Assembly: GCA_030045215.1 (NCBI GenBank)
Contig: JASIBJ010000515.1
Coordinates: forward strand, 1 to 6,972
Reading direction: 5' to 3'
Origin: Streptosporangiaceae bacterium
Lineage (GTDB): Bacteria; Actinomycetota; Actinomycetes; Streptosporangiales; Streptosporangiaceae
Length of the DNA: 6,972 nt
In this document: positions 1 to 6,972 of the stretch, one piece after another
Position numbering within the stretch: position 1 is the first letter of the stretch
Layout of the letters: every line of letters starts with the position of its first letter
Notes under the pieces: model-generated
The model's database searches: none
What the model was told of the DNA's origin: nothing
The model's input: the letters and a program-made list of their open reading frames with translations, nothing else
Made by a program: the position numbers and the translations under genes

Positions 1-1162
1 CCGGCTCCTTCGCCAGGAACCTGGTCGTGATCGAGCCGGGATCGGCGAAGTCGATGACGATCTCGTTCCTTCGCCCGTTCGGCGTGTCCTTGCGGTGGGC
101 CGGGAACATCCGCAGCGGCGGCTCATGAAAGCCGAGCGTGATCACCTGCCGGCCGGCGGCCAGGCTCTTGCCCGAGCGCAGAAAGTACGGGACGCCATGC
201 CAGCGCCAGTTGTCGACTTCGGCCCTGACGGCCACCATCGTCTCGGTCTGGGAGTCGGGCGCGACGCCCGGCTCATTCCGGTAGCCCTCGTACTGGCCGC
301 GCACGACATGCCGGGGGTCGACCGGCCTCATGGCGTCAAAGACCTTATCTTTCTCCGCCCGGAGCTGGCGCGCGGAGAGTGCGGTGGGCGGCTCCATGGC
401 GACGAACCCGAGCACCTGGAACAGATGCGTGACGATCATGTCCCGGTAAGCGCCGGTCTTGTCGTAGAAGTCGGCCCGGCCCTCGATGGAGAGAGTCTCG
501 GGCACGTCGATTTGTACGTACCGGATGTGATCACGGTTCCAGACCGGCTCGAACAGGCCGTTCGCGAACCGGAAGGCGAGGATGTTGTCGACCGACTCCT
601 TGCCCAGGAAGTGGTCAATCCGGAAGACCTGCGACTCGTCGAACACCGCGTGCACGGCCGCATCGAGCTTGCGTGCCGACTCCAGGTCGGTGCCGAACGG
701 CTTCTCGATGATGACCCGGGATCTGTCCGTGGCCAGGCCTGACTGGCCGAGCATCGCAACGACCGAGGTGAAGGCGGCGGGTGGCACAGCCAGGTGGAAC
801 AGGCGGCGCGGCGACCCGCCGATGGCCTTCTCGGCCCGCTCGACCTCCTCGACCAGCGGGGCGTAGTTGTCCGGGTCGGAGCTGGCGAACGACAGGTGCG
901 GGGCGAACGCCTCCCACGGCTCGCCGCTCGGCTTGGTGATGCAGAAGTCCTCGCAGGCCTGCTTGGCGTGCTCGCGGAACTGCTCGGAGCTGATCGCGGA
1001 GTTGGCGGGTGAGGTGCCGATGATCCGGTACTTGTGCGGCAGCAGGCCGGCCGCGGCCAGGTGGAACAGGCCTGGCAGCAGCTTGCGCTTGGCCAGGTCG
1101 CCAGTTGCGCCGAACAAGACGATGACGTGGTCGCCTGGGTGATGCTGCGGCGCGGTGGTCAT
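1..1162 (-). CDS. zwf: Glucose-6-phosphate 1-dehydrogenase, C-terminus cut by window edge
   Basis: This enzyme oxidises glucose-6-phosphate to 6-phosphogluconolactone, usually with NADP+, the first and committing step of the oxidative pentose phosphate pathway in the cytoplasm. The visible 387 residues show an N-terminal Rossmann fold with GATGDLAK at 18-25, the EKPFG motif at 153-157, and the family signature RIDHFLGKE at 181-189. H184 and H246 have the same 62-residue spacing as the catalytic His pair of the Leuconostoc enzyme (H178/H240), so the active site looks intact. The ATG at 1162-1160 is preceded by a strong AGGAGG at 1177-1172 with 9 nt spacing. It is the last visible gene of the operon, 17 nt after pgl. 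Family members are usually about 460-515 residues, so roughly 75-125 residues lie beyond base 1. No frameshift is seen. Cofactor preference was not determined from sequence. Confidence 0.97.
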   Translation of the reverse strand, partial: MTTAPQHHPGDHVIVLFGATGDLAKRKLLPGLFHLAAAGLLPHKYRIIGTSPANSAISSEQFREHAKQACEDFCITKPSGEPWEAFAPHLSFASSDPDNYAPLVEEVERAEKAIGGSPRRLFHLAVPPAAFTSVVAMLGQSGLATDRSRVIIEKPFGTDLESARKLDAAVHAVFDESQVFRIDHFLGKESVDNILAFRFANGLFEPVWNRDHIRYVQIDVPETLSIEGRADFYDKTGAYRDMIVTHLFQVLGFVAMEPPTALSARQLRAEKDKVFDAMRPVDPRHVVRGQYEGYRNEPGVAPDSQTETMVAVRAEVDNWRWHGVPYFLRSGKSLAAGRQVITLGFHEPPLRMFPAHRKDTPNGRRNEIVIDFADPGSITTRFLAKEP

Positions 1163-1171
1163 GATGGGGTT

Positions 1172-1177
1172 CCTCCT
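1172..1177 (-). promoter_or_regulatory. Ribosome binding site of zwf
   Basis: The minus strand reads AGGAGG nine bases before the zwf ATG, a near-perfect anti-16S match. It is the strongest Shine-Dalgarno in the operon, suggesting zwf is initiated efficiently on its own rather than only by coupling to pgl, whose stop lies just upstream. Confidence 0.85.
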
Positions 1178-1179
1178 GG

Positions 1180-1851
1180 TCAGGCTTGAGCCGGTGCGGC
1201 CGCGGCATCCGCGAGCACCAGCGACCGGGCGGCCCGTACGCGTCCGGCGGGGATTGATTCGTCGCCCGCCAGGAGCCTGGCCAGCGGATCTCGCTTGTCT
1301 GCCCCGGTGATCAGCCACATCAGCTGATCCGCGCGGGCAAGGGCGGGATACGTGAGCGTCATCCTCTGATGACCCTGATAAGGCTGGGTAACGGCCACGA
1401 GTGCGTCTGTCACGTCCAGCACGGGATCGCCGGGTACCAGCGACGCGGTGTGCCCGTCCGGCCCGAGGCCGAGGTGGACGAGGTCAAAGCGCTGCGGCAG
1501 CACGTGAGCGTAGGCGGCCGCAGCCGCGCCCAGATCAGGATCTGTGACCGGCATCGGGTGCACTCTGGCCGGAGCTGCGCCGATGCTTGCCTTCAGGTGC
1601 GTCAGGTTACGGTCGGGATCTCCGTCGGGCGCCACGCGCTCGTCCACCTGGAAGAGTTCCGTGTCAGCCCACGGCATGTCCTCGTGCGCCAGTTCGCTGA
1701 ACATCGCCCAGGGAGTGTGACCGCCGCTGACCGCAAAGGTGAACCGGCCGCGCTCGGTGACTGCCTTGCGCGCCAGCGCCGCCACGTAGCCGGCACCCTT
1801 GGCCGCGACCGCAGCCGCGTCCGGGGACACCTCGAGTTCGTGCTGCACCAC
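1180..1851 (-). CDS. pgl: 6-phosphogluconolactonase
   Basis: This enzyme hydrolyses 6-phosphogluconolactone to 6-phosphogluconate, linking the zwf and gnd reactions encoded on either side. The 223-residue protein carries the family motifs in order: SGGHTP at 42-47 (phosphate-binding loop), VDERVAP at 69-75 followed by the conserved D-x-x-N-L element (N82), and GLGPDGHTASLVPG at 128-141 with the catalytic-loop His at 134. Length is slightly below the usual 230-260 but no core motif is missing. The open frame extends upstream to about 2130 inside gnd, but homology begins only near the tandem GTG codons at 1851-1846. I chose the first GTG, two bases after the gnd TGA (1856-1854). The only ribosome-binding-like sequence is a weak purine run (GAGAAGAAAG) inside the end of gnd, so translational coupling to gnd is likely. 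Either GTG could be the true start. Confidence 0.95.
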   Translation of the reverse strand: MVQHELEVSPDAAAVAAKGAGYVAALARKAVTERGRFTFAVSGGHTPWAMFSELAHEDMPWADTELFQVDERVAPDGDPDRNLTHLKASIGAAPARVHPMPVTDPDLGAAAAAYAHVLPQRFDLVHLGLGPDGHTASLVPGDPVLDVTDALVAVTQPYQGHQRMTLTYPALARADQLMWLITGADKRDPLARLLAGDESIPAGRVRAARSLVLADAAAAPAQA

Positions 1852-1853
1852 GG

Positions 1854-2888
<1,035 letters not shown>

Positions 2889-2965
2889 CGTGTGTCAGCC
2901 CCTCCGTTGTCATGAGCTGTCAGCTGTCGGGCAGCTCCAGCCTCTTGGCCTGGTGTCGTATCCGG

Positions 2966-4597
2966 TCAGATGTCCGCCTTGAGCGTGCGGTAGACGCGGA
3001 TCAGCGTGTTCGTGGACGAGTCGTGGCTGAGCTGCGGTTCTGCCCTGCTCTCCAGCTCGGGTGCGATCTGGCTGGCGAGCTGCTTTCCGAGCTCGACGCC
3101 CCACTGGTCGAAGGAGTCAATGTCCCAGATGACCCCCTGGGTAAACACGCTGTGCTCGTAGAGCGCGACGAGCGAGCCCAGCAGCCGCGGGGTCAGCACC
3201 TGCGCGAGCAGCACGTTCGTAGGCCGGTTGCCCTCCATGACCCGGTGCGGCACGACATTCTCCGGCGTGCCCTCGGCCCGCACCTGCTCTTCGGTCTTGC
3301 CGAATGCCAGCGCCTGAGCCTGCGCGAATACATTGGAAGACAGGAGGTCGTGGTGGTCGCGGAGCGGGTTCAGCGACCGCCCGAATCCGATCAGGTCAAC
3401 CGGGATCAGCTTCGTGCCCTGGTGCAACAGCTGGTAAAAGCTGTGCTGCCCGTTGGTGCCGGGCTCGCCCCAGAAGACCGCGCCGGTCTGGTAGTCGACA
3501 TGTTTCCCGGCCAGCGTAACGTGCTTGCCGTTGGACTCCATGGTGAGCTGCTGCAGGTACGCAGGGAACCGCTTGAGGTACTGGTCATACGGCATGACAC
3601 CGACGGTCTGGGCGCCGAAGAAGTCGCCGTACCAGACGCACAGCATTCCCATCAGGACCGGCAGGTTCTCCGCCAGCGGCGCGGTGCGGAAGTGCTCGTC
3701 CATCGAATGGAAGCCGGCGAGCATCTGCTCGAAGTTGTCCGGCCCGATCGCGATCATGGTCGACAGGCCGATAGCGGAGTCCATTGAGTACCGCCCGCCG
3801 ACCCAGTCCCAGAACCCGAACATGTTGGCGGTGTCGATGCCGAACGCCGCCACCTTCTCCGCGTTCGTGGAAACCGCGACGAAGTGCCTGGCTACGGCCT
3901 GCTCCGAGCCGAGCTGACCGACAACCCAGTCCCTGGCCGACGTCGCGTTCGTGAGCGTCTCGAGGGTCCCGAAGGTCTTCGACGAGATAATGAACAGCGT
4001 CTCCTCGGCCCGCAGGTCCCTCGTAGCCTCGACGAAGTCCGTGGAATCCACGTTCGACACGAACCGGAATGTCAGCTCGCGATCGGAGTAGAACCGCAGC
4101 GCCTCGTAGGCCATTACCGGGCCCAGGTCCGACCCGCCGATGCCCACATTGATGACGTTGCGAATGCGCTTGCCGGTAAAACCCGTCCACTCGCCAGACC
4201 TCACCTTGTCGGCAAAATCCGACATCTGATCAAGTACCTCGTGTACCTCGCGGACGACGTCCTTTCCGTCGACTACAAGGGATGCATCTCGTGGCGCGCG
4301 CAGGGCGACGTGCAGTACCGCCCGGTCCTCCGACACGTTGATGTGCTCGCCGCGGAACATCGCGTCCCGTCGCTGCGTGACCCCGGACTCCTCCGCGAGT
4401 TCCATCAGCAACCGGATCGTCTCTTCGGTGACCCGGTTCTTCGAATAGTCCAGGTAGATGCCGACCGCCTCGGCAGCCATCCGTTCCCCACGGCCGCGAT
4501 CGGACTCGAACAACTCGCGCAGATGACGGGTGCCAATCTCGGCGTGGTGGCGCTCGAGAGCCTGCCACGCCTTCCGGTCGCGAAGCGGCACAGCCAT
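2966..4597 (-). CDS. pgi: Glucose-6-phosphate isomerase
   Basis: This cytoplasmic enzyme interconverts glucose-6-phosphate and fructose-6-phosphate, connecting glycolysis or gluconeogenesis to the oxidative pentose phosphate genes that follow. The 543-residue protein is full length (E. coli Pgi is 549). Recognisable elements are [10 protein letters not shown] at 151-160, SSKTFGT at 205-211 (phosphate binding), the signature [14 protein letters not shown] at 264-277 with R269, MESNGK at 353-358 with catalytic-base E354, [12 protein letters not shown] at 383-394 with H385, and the second signature [13 protein letters not shown] at 495-507 with K505. All catalytic residues of the family are therefore present. 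The ATG at 4597 follows AGGGAG about 8-9 nt upstream. It is the first gene of the operon, divergent from the membrane-protein gene on the other strand and 77 nt upstream of gnd. Confidence 0.98.
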   Translation of the reverse strand: MAVPLRDRKAWQALERHHAEIGTRHLRELFESDRGRGERMAAEAVGIYLDYSKNRVTEETIRLLMELAEESGVTQRRDAMFRGEHINVSEDRAVLHVALRAPRDASLVVDGKDVVREVHEVLDQMSDFADKVRSGEWTGFTGKRIRNVINVGIGGSDLGPVMAYEALRFYSDRELTFRFVSNVDSTDFVEATRDLRAEETLFIISSKTFGTLETLTNATSARDWVVGQLGSEQAVARHFVAVSTNAEKVAAFGIDTANMFGFWDWVGGRYSMDSAIGLSTMIAIGPDNFEQMLAGFHSMDEHFRTAPLAENLPVLMGMLCVWYGDFFGAQTVGVMPYDQYLKRFPAYLQQLTMESNGKHVTLAGKHVDYQTGAVFWGEPGTNGQHSFYQLLHQGTKLIPVDLIGFGRSLNPLRDHHDLLSSNVFAQAQALAFGKTEEQVRAEGTPENVVPHRVMEGNRPTNVLLAQVLTPRLLGSLVALYEHSVFTQGVIWDIDSFDQWGVELGKQLASQIAPELESRAEPQLSHDSSTNTLIRVYRTLKADI

Positions 4598-4866
4598 GTG
4601 TCGTCTCCCTCAGTTGGTGGCCGTGTCCTATCCCAGCACGGCAGCGCGCCGCCCCGTCGCCCGGCCCGCCAGGCAGGGGAACTTTTCTCTGGCATGCTGC
4701 CACGCTTGCCTGCCCACAAGATGTCCTGCCCGGGCAGCTCGGCGGTACGTGGAAACGGCCGGTCTAGGGCGCAGTGAGCTTTGCCCGGATCTGGGCTCCC
4801 GTGAACCGGACCCGGATTATCGTCGTGGTAACGGGCATGAGCACAGCTACGTGGCCGGGGGTGAGC
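4598..4866. promoter_or_regulatory. Divergent intergenic region between pgi and the membrane-protein gene
   Basis: This stretch must carry the promoters of the pgi operon (leftward) and of the rightward gene, but I see no textbook pair of hexamers. Leftward, a TAGGAC at about 4632-4627 resembles an actinobacterial -10 (TAGGAT-like) but lacks a recognisable -35. A perfect inverted repeat TGGCA-TGC-TGCCA lies at 4690-4702 and could be an operator. In-frame sequence from a GTG at 4774 could extend the rightward gene by 31 codons; a TAG at 4765 blocks anything longer. The role as a shared control region is inferred from gene orientation. Confidence 0.5.
4690..4702. repeat. Perfect 5-bp inverted repeat TGGCA-TGC-TGCCA
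   Basis: The two 5-base arms match exactly around a 3-base spacer, roughly 90 bp upstream of the pgi ATG and within the divergent intergenic region. The symmetry suits a dimeric repressor, but a 5-bp inverted repeat can occur by chance in GC-rich DNA, so an operator role is only a suggestion. Confidence 0.35.
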
Positions 4867-5844
4867 ATGCGGCAGCTACTCCGGGTAACCGGAGCGGGGC
4901 TTCTGATCGCAACCGCAGCGATTCACCTGGACCTGTACCTCACCGGGTACCGGACGATCCCGACAATTGGCTGGCTTTTCCTGCTGCAGGTCATCGCGGG
5001 CTTCGGGCTCGCTGCCCTGGTCCTGGTAACCGGCAGCCGGCTGGTGGCAGGCGTGGGAGCGGGCTTCGCGCTGAGCACCCTGGGCGGTTACCTGCTCTCG
5101 GTGCAATTCGGATTGTTCGGTTTCCGTGAGGTCCGTACCACCGCAGGAATCGTTGCCGGGATCATCGAGGTCGCGGCGTTCGCGGCGCTGGCCGCGCTGG
5201 CCGCCGTGCCTGGACCGATCCGGGCTCCGGCCCATGGCCGTATGCCTTCCAGGCCGCTGGTCCGCAACCGGGCCGGGGCTAACTCCACAGCCTCCCCGGA
5301 TACGGGCCCGATGGCGAGCGCCGGAGCTCACTCTGATGGTCGCGTCCCCCAGCGCGCTGGGGGTGGCGGGGCCCAGAGTGCCGGCTGGCGGGTGCCGCAC
5401 GCCGGTCCGGCCGTGGCCGGGGTCTCGGTCATCGCCCTGGCATTGCTCGGCGGAGCGCTGGCCGCAGCGGACGGCGGAACCACAAGCAGCAGCGCAGGGC
5501 CGGCGGCAGTCGGCACCCTGCGGACCGAGATCGTCAACGGGACTACCGTCCTGGCGAACGCCAAAGGACTAACTCTGTACTGGTTTGCTCCAGACACCAG
5601 CACCAAGTCGACGTGCTATGGGGCGTGCGCGCAGTATTGGCCGCCGGTGCCTGGCCCCGATCACGCCGGGAACGGGGTCACCGGCACGCTGGGCACCATC
5701 CACCGGACCGGCGGGGCCCTCCAGGAGACCTATGACGGGCACCCGCTCTACACCTACATCGGCGACTCGGGACCTGGCCAGGCTCACGGGAACAACCTGA
5801 ACCTCAACGGCGGCCTGTGGCACGAGGTGGTCGTCTCGTCCTGA
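4867..5844 (+). CDS. Multi-pass membrane protein with C-terminal exported Yx(FWY)xxD-repeat (COG4315/PF03640-like) domain
   Basis: The function of this 325-residue protein is unknown. Predicted helices lie at about 5-25, 33-55, 58-86 and 92-114. A Pro/Gly/Ala/Ser-rich linker follows (115-180), then a fifth helix at about 181-201 and an exported domain to the end. That domain holds two repeats of the 'lipoprotein with Yx(FWY)xxD motif' family: YWFAPD at 238-243, followed by STCYGAC with C250 and C254 and a WPP element at 258-260; and YTYIGD at 295-300, ending in GGLWHEV at 315-321. Family members are usually short secreted lipoproteins, but here the preceding helix ends ALAAADGG with no lipobox Cys, so the domain is tethered by a membrane helix. 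I chose the ATG at 4867 because the first helix begins right after it and a G-rich stretch precedes it. GTG 4774, ATG 4837 and GTG 4861 are in-frame alternatives. It converges on yajQ. Confidence 0.8.
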   Translation: MRQLLRVTGAGLLIATAAIHLDLYLTGYRTIPTIGWLFLLQVIAGFGLAALVLVTGSRLVAGVGAGFALSTLGGYLLSVQFGLFGFREVRTTAGIVAGIIEVAAFAALAALAAVPGPIRAPAHGRMPSRPLVRNRAGANSTASPDTGPMASAGAHSDGRVPQRAGGGGAQSAGWRVPHAGPAVAGVSVIALALLGGALAAADGGTTSSSAGPAAVGTLRTEIVNGTTVLANAKGLTLYWFAPDTSTKSTCYGACAQYWPPVPGPDHAGNGVTGTLGTIHRTGGALQETYDGHPLYTYIGDSGPGQAHGNNLNLNGGLWHEVVVSS

Positions 5845-5852
5845 CAACGGGT

Positions 5853-5895
5853 GGCATGCGGTGGGACGGGCGCCAGCGGGTGCCCGGCCCATGCC
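5853..5895. terminator. Nested hairpin between convergent genes, possible bidirectional terminator
   Basis: An inner stem GGGCGCC / GGTGCCC (5868-5874 with 5879-5885, one G-U pair, 4-base loop AGCG) is enclosed by an outer stem GGCATG / CATGCC (5853-5858 with 5890-5895). It starts 9 bases after the stop of the membrane-protein gene and lies 23 bases beyond the yajQ stop, where both transcripts need to end. There is no T-run on either side, so intrinsic termination would be of the U-poor kind often proposed for actinobacteria. Confidence 0.45.
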
Positions 5896-5917
5896 CCATT
5901 AAGGGTGATCCGCTCGG

Positions 5918-6412
5918 TCAGCGGTAGTTGACGAACTGCAGGGCCAGGTCGAGTTCCTTGCCCTTGAGCAGGCCCTGGACCGCCTGCAATTCGTCCTTCT
6001 TCTTCGATGAGACGCGGAGTTCCTCGCCCTGGACCTGCGCTCGAACCCCCTTGGGCCCCTCATCGCGGATGATCTTGGAGATCTTCTTGGCATTCTCCTG
6101 CGAGATGCCTTCCTTCAGGCCGATGTGCAGCCGGTATTCCTTGCCAGAAAGCTTTGGCTCATCAGCGTCCAAGACCTTCAGCGAGACTGAGCGCTTGACT
6201 AGCTTCTCCTTGAACACGTCGAGCACTGCCTTGGCGCGTTCCTCGCTGTTGGCCTTGATCTCGACGGCGTGATCGCCCGACCAGGCGATCGCTGCGCCGA
6301 CGCCGCGGAAGTCAAACCGGGTGCCGATCTCCTTGGCCGCCTGGTTCAGGGCGTTGTCGACTTCCTGGCGGTTGATCTTGGAAACGATGTCGAATGATGA
6401 TTCACCTGCCAC
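5918..6412 (-). CDS. yajQ: YajQ family (UPF0234/DUF520) nucleotide-binding protein
   Basis: YajQ proteins are small cytoplasmic proteins with two ferredoxin-like domains; a Xanthomonas member binds cyclic-di-GMP, and others have been linked to RNA or nucleotide binding. The role in actinobacteria is unclear. The 164-residue length is normal. Family hallmarks are SSFDIVSK at 5-12, [10 protein letters not shown] at 16-25, TRFDFRG at 31-37, KKDELQ at 138-143 and the C-terminal FVNYR at 160-164. The start is a GTG (6412-6410): an in-frame TAG lies at 6424-6422 and the family N-terminus begins at this codon. There is no Shine-Dalgarno; instead a TAGCCT lies six bases upstream, suggesting a leaderless mRNA. 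It is divergent from the tRNA-Tyr gene and convergent with the membrane-protein gene, apparently monocistronic. c-di-GMP binding here is by family analogy only. Confidence 0.95.
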   Translation of the reverse strand: MAGESSFDIVSKINRQEVDNALNQAAKEIGTRFDFRGVGAAIAWSGDHAVEIKANSEERAKAVLDVFKEKLVKRSVSLKVLDADEPKLSGKEYRLHIGLKEGISQENAKKISKIIRDEGPKGVRAQVQGEELRVSSKKKDELQAVQGLLKGKELDLALQFVNYR

Positions 6413-6418
6413 GGGATC

Positions 6419-6424
6419 AGGCTA
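6419..6424 (-). promoter_or_regulatory. Putative -10 element (TAGCCT) for leaderless yajQ transcript
   Basis: The minus strand reads TAGCCT, matching the actinobacterial TANNNT -10, with exactly six bases before the GTG start of yajQ. That spacing would place the transcription start on the start codon. No good -35 is visible at the expected distance. The absence of a Shine-Dalgarno supports the reading. Confidence 0.5.
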
Positions 6425-6511
6425 TCGCCGCGGACAGCGGGATGCTGGTCATGCGGGCAGCGGAGCCGCCCCGTGTCAGCGGGCGATGCTGAACTAACAC
6501 AGCGCTTCCGC

Positions 6512-6517
6512 TATCCT
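6512..6517 (+). promoter_or_regulatory. Putative -10 element of the tRNA-Tyr gene (TATCCT)
   Basis: TATCCT fits TANNNT and would start transcription near 6523-6525, about 24 bases before the mature tRNA. The candidate -35 17 bases upstream (CTGAAC, 6489-6494) is weak, matching TTGACA at three of six positions. No other candidate is visible between yajQ and the tRNA. Confidence 0.45.
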
Positions 6518-6525
6518 TCACAGTG

Positions 6526-6543
6526 CCCGTTCTGCGGAACGGG
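6526..6543 (+). other. Perfect 7-bp hairpin in the 5' leader of pre-tRNA-Tyr
   Basis: CCCGTTC (6526-6532) and GAACGGG (6537-6543) pair perfectly around the tetraloop TGCG, ending four bases (TTAC) before the first tRNA base. If the upstream TATCCT is the -10, this hairpin forms the very 5' end of the primary transcript. Plausible roles are protecting the 5' end, keeping the leader from mispairing with the tRNA, or positioning RNase P; these are inferences. Confidence 0.6.
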
Positions 6544-6547
6544 TTAC

Positions 6548-6632
6548 GGCAGGTTGCCCGAGTGGCCAAAGGGAGCGGTCTGTAAAACCGTCGGCTCAGC
6601 CTACGTTGGTTCGAACCCAACACCTGCCACCA
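6548..6632 (+). tRNA. tRNA-Tyr (anticodon GTA), class II, CCA encoded
   Basis: Acceptor arms GGCAGGT (6548-6554) and ACCTGCC (6622-6628) pair perfectly, followed by discriminator A6629 and an encoded CCA (6630-6632). The D-arm stem is CCC/GGG. The anticodon stem is GCGGT/ACCGT with loop CTGTAAA, giving anticodon GTA at 6582-6584. A variable arm of about 13 bases (GGC-TCA-GCC stem-loop) makes it class II, as expected for bacterial tRNA-Tyr. The T-arm is GTTGG-TTCGAAC-CCAAC. It reads the UAU and UAC codons. It stands alone, with a terminator starting five bases after the CCA. Confidence 0.97.
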
Positions 6633-6636
6633 CCAG

Positions 6637-6685
6637 CAAGAACATCCCCTGACCAGCACGTCTGTCGTCAGGGGCTTCTTGTTTG
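6637..6685 (+). terminator. Rho-independent-type terminator of tRNA-Tyr
   Basis: A perfect 8-bp stem CCCCTGAC / GTCAGGGG (6646-6653 with 6667-6674) is extended below by CAAGAA / TTCTTG (6637-6642 with 6676-6681) across a small asymmetric bulge. A T-rich tail (CTTCTTGTTT, 6675-6684) follows. It begins five bases after the tRNA CCA, so it most likely ends the tRNA transcript and insulates the downstream padR-type gene. Confidence 0.85.
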
Positions 6686-6752
6686 GGCCCTCGACTGGTA
6701 CCCGCCATTCGCGGCTGCTGACGGCCTCTCACGAAACCACGGCGAAACGCAT

Positions 6753-6784
6753 CAGGTCCCCGATTCCGGGTTGTGGTCGACCTG
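6753..6784. repeat. Inverted repeat CAGGTC-N20-GACCTG upstream of the PadR gene
   Basis: Six-base arms at 6753-6758 and 6779-6784 are perfectly complementary, and the right arm overlaps the palindrome GGTCGACC (6775-6782). The element lies 12 bases upstream of the candidate -35 of the PadR gene. It could be an operator or a hairpin, but it does not resemble the ATGT-N8-ACAT sites described for several PadR proteins. Confidence 0.35.
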
Positions 6785-6795
6785 AGCTAAAGGAC

Positions 6796-6824
6796 TTGCT
6801 ATATGTCGGCCAGCTACTTATCTT
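6796..6824 (+). promoter_or_regulatory. Putative leaderless promoter of the PadR gene
   Basis: TTGCTA (6796-6801) and TATCTT (6819-6824) are separated by 17 bases, and TATCTT is followed by exactly six bases and then the GTG start. This is the standard geometry for an actinobacterial housekeeping promoter with transcription starting on the start codon. No Shine-Dalgarno is seen before the GTG. Confidence 0.6.
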
Positions 6825-6830
6825 GGCCTG

Positions 6831-6972
6831 GTGCGGCAGCTGCGAGAGCCAACCTATTTCGTCCTGGCGTCCTTGCTGGATGGGCCTCTGCACGGTTACG
6901 CGATCATCCAGCGCGCGGAACACCTGTCGGGCGGCCGGGTCAGGCTGGCTGCCGGGACTCTCTACACCGCCC
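6831..6972 (+). CDS. PadR-family transcriptional regulator, N-terminal part only
   Basis: PadR proteins are small winged-helix repressors, often autoregulatory and often controlling adjacent transporter or membrane-protein genes. Only the first 47 residues are visible. They match the N-terminal half of the PadR winged helix: REPTYFVLASLLDGPLHGY at 5-23 (first helix and the conserved GP-x-HGY turn), an IIQRAEHLSGGRV segment at 25-37, and the AGTLYTA recognition-helix start at 41-47. The GTG at 6831 is the only plausible start, since no in-frame ATG or GTG lies close upstream and the family N-terminus begins here. It shares the tRNA-Tyr orientation but is separated by a terminator and has its own promoter. 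Its target genes are probably beyond the right edge. Confidence 0.88.
   Translation, partial: MRQLREPTYFVLASLLDGPLHGYAIIQRAEHLSGGRVRLAAGTLYTA

Noticed and set aside
95..742. Plus-strand open frame opposite zwf
   Set aside because: It is the antisense shadow of zwf, which has full family motifs on the minus strand.
2914..2937. GAGCTG...CAGCTC hairpin between pgi and gnd as a terminator
   Set aside because: The stem is short (5-6 bp), has no T-run, and lies inside an operon with no sign of a new promoter; a processing role cannot be excluded but is not supported.
4678..4684. GGAACTT as an ECF sigma-factor -35 element
   Set aside because: No matching -10 (GTT or CGTC type) is visible at 15-17 bases downstream.
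6729..6923. Minus-strand small open frame at the right end
   Set aside because: It is antisense to the PadR gene and its promoter and has no recognisable motif.
6548..6972. tRNA-Tyr as an integration site for a mobile island
   Set aside because: I see no second copy of the tRNA 3' end in the window, no integrase, and no obvious composition change.

Overview
The window is GC-rich, tightly packed bacterial DNA that looks chromosomal and actinobacterial. This rests on strong G/C third-position bias, frequent GTG starts, two start codons placed as if for leaderless transcripts (TANNNT, six bases, GTG), and the protein types present: a short NAD-type 6-phosphogluconate dehydrogenase, a Yx(FWY)xxD-repeat surface protein and an actinobacterial-style PadR regulator. 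I cannot place it below phylum; an order such as Streptosporangiales is only a guess.

Region 1 (1-4597, minus strand) is a four-gene carbohydrate operon transcribed pgi, gnd, pgl, zwf. Glucose-6-phosphate isomerase supplies glucose-6-phosphate. G6P dehydrogenase, 6-phosphogluconolactonase and 6-phosphogluconate dehydrogenase then carry out the whole oxidative branch of the pentose phosphate pathway, giving ribulose-5-phosphate, CO2 and reduced nicotinamide cofactors. Spacings are 77 nt (pgi to gnd), 2 nt (gnd to pgl) and 17 nt (pgl to zwf). The zwf gene runs off the left edge with about 387 residues visible. Catalytic motifs are intact in all four proteins.

Region 2 (4598-4866) is the divergent intergenic region between pgi and a plus-strand gene. 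It holds a small perfect inverted repeat but no convincing promoter. Region 3 (4867-5844, plus) encodes a membrane protein: four predicted N-terminal transmembrane helices, a low-complexity linker, a fifth helix, and an exported C-terminal domain with two Yx(FWY)xxD repeats (COG4315/PF03640 type). A nested hairpin lies between it and the convergent yajQ gene (5918-6412, minus).

Region 4 (6413-6972) is an RNA and regulatory segment. It contains a class II tRNA-Tyr(GTA) with encoded CCA, a leader hairpin, a strong rho-independent-type terminator, and the first 47 codons of a PadR-family repressor with its own leaderless-type promoter, cut by the right edge.

I found no insertion sequence, CRISPR array, phage gene or clearly undescribed system. 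The most unusual items are the membrane-tethered Yx(FWY)xxD fusion, the hairpin that would form the extreme 5' end of the pre-tRNA-Tyr, and the two leaderless-type starts.
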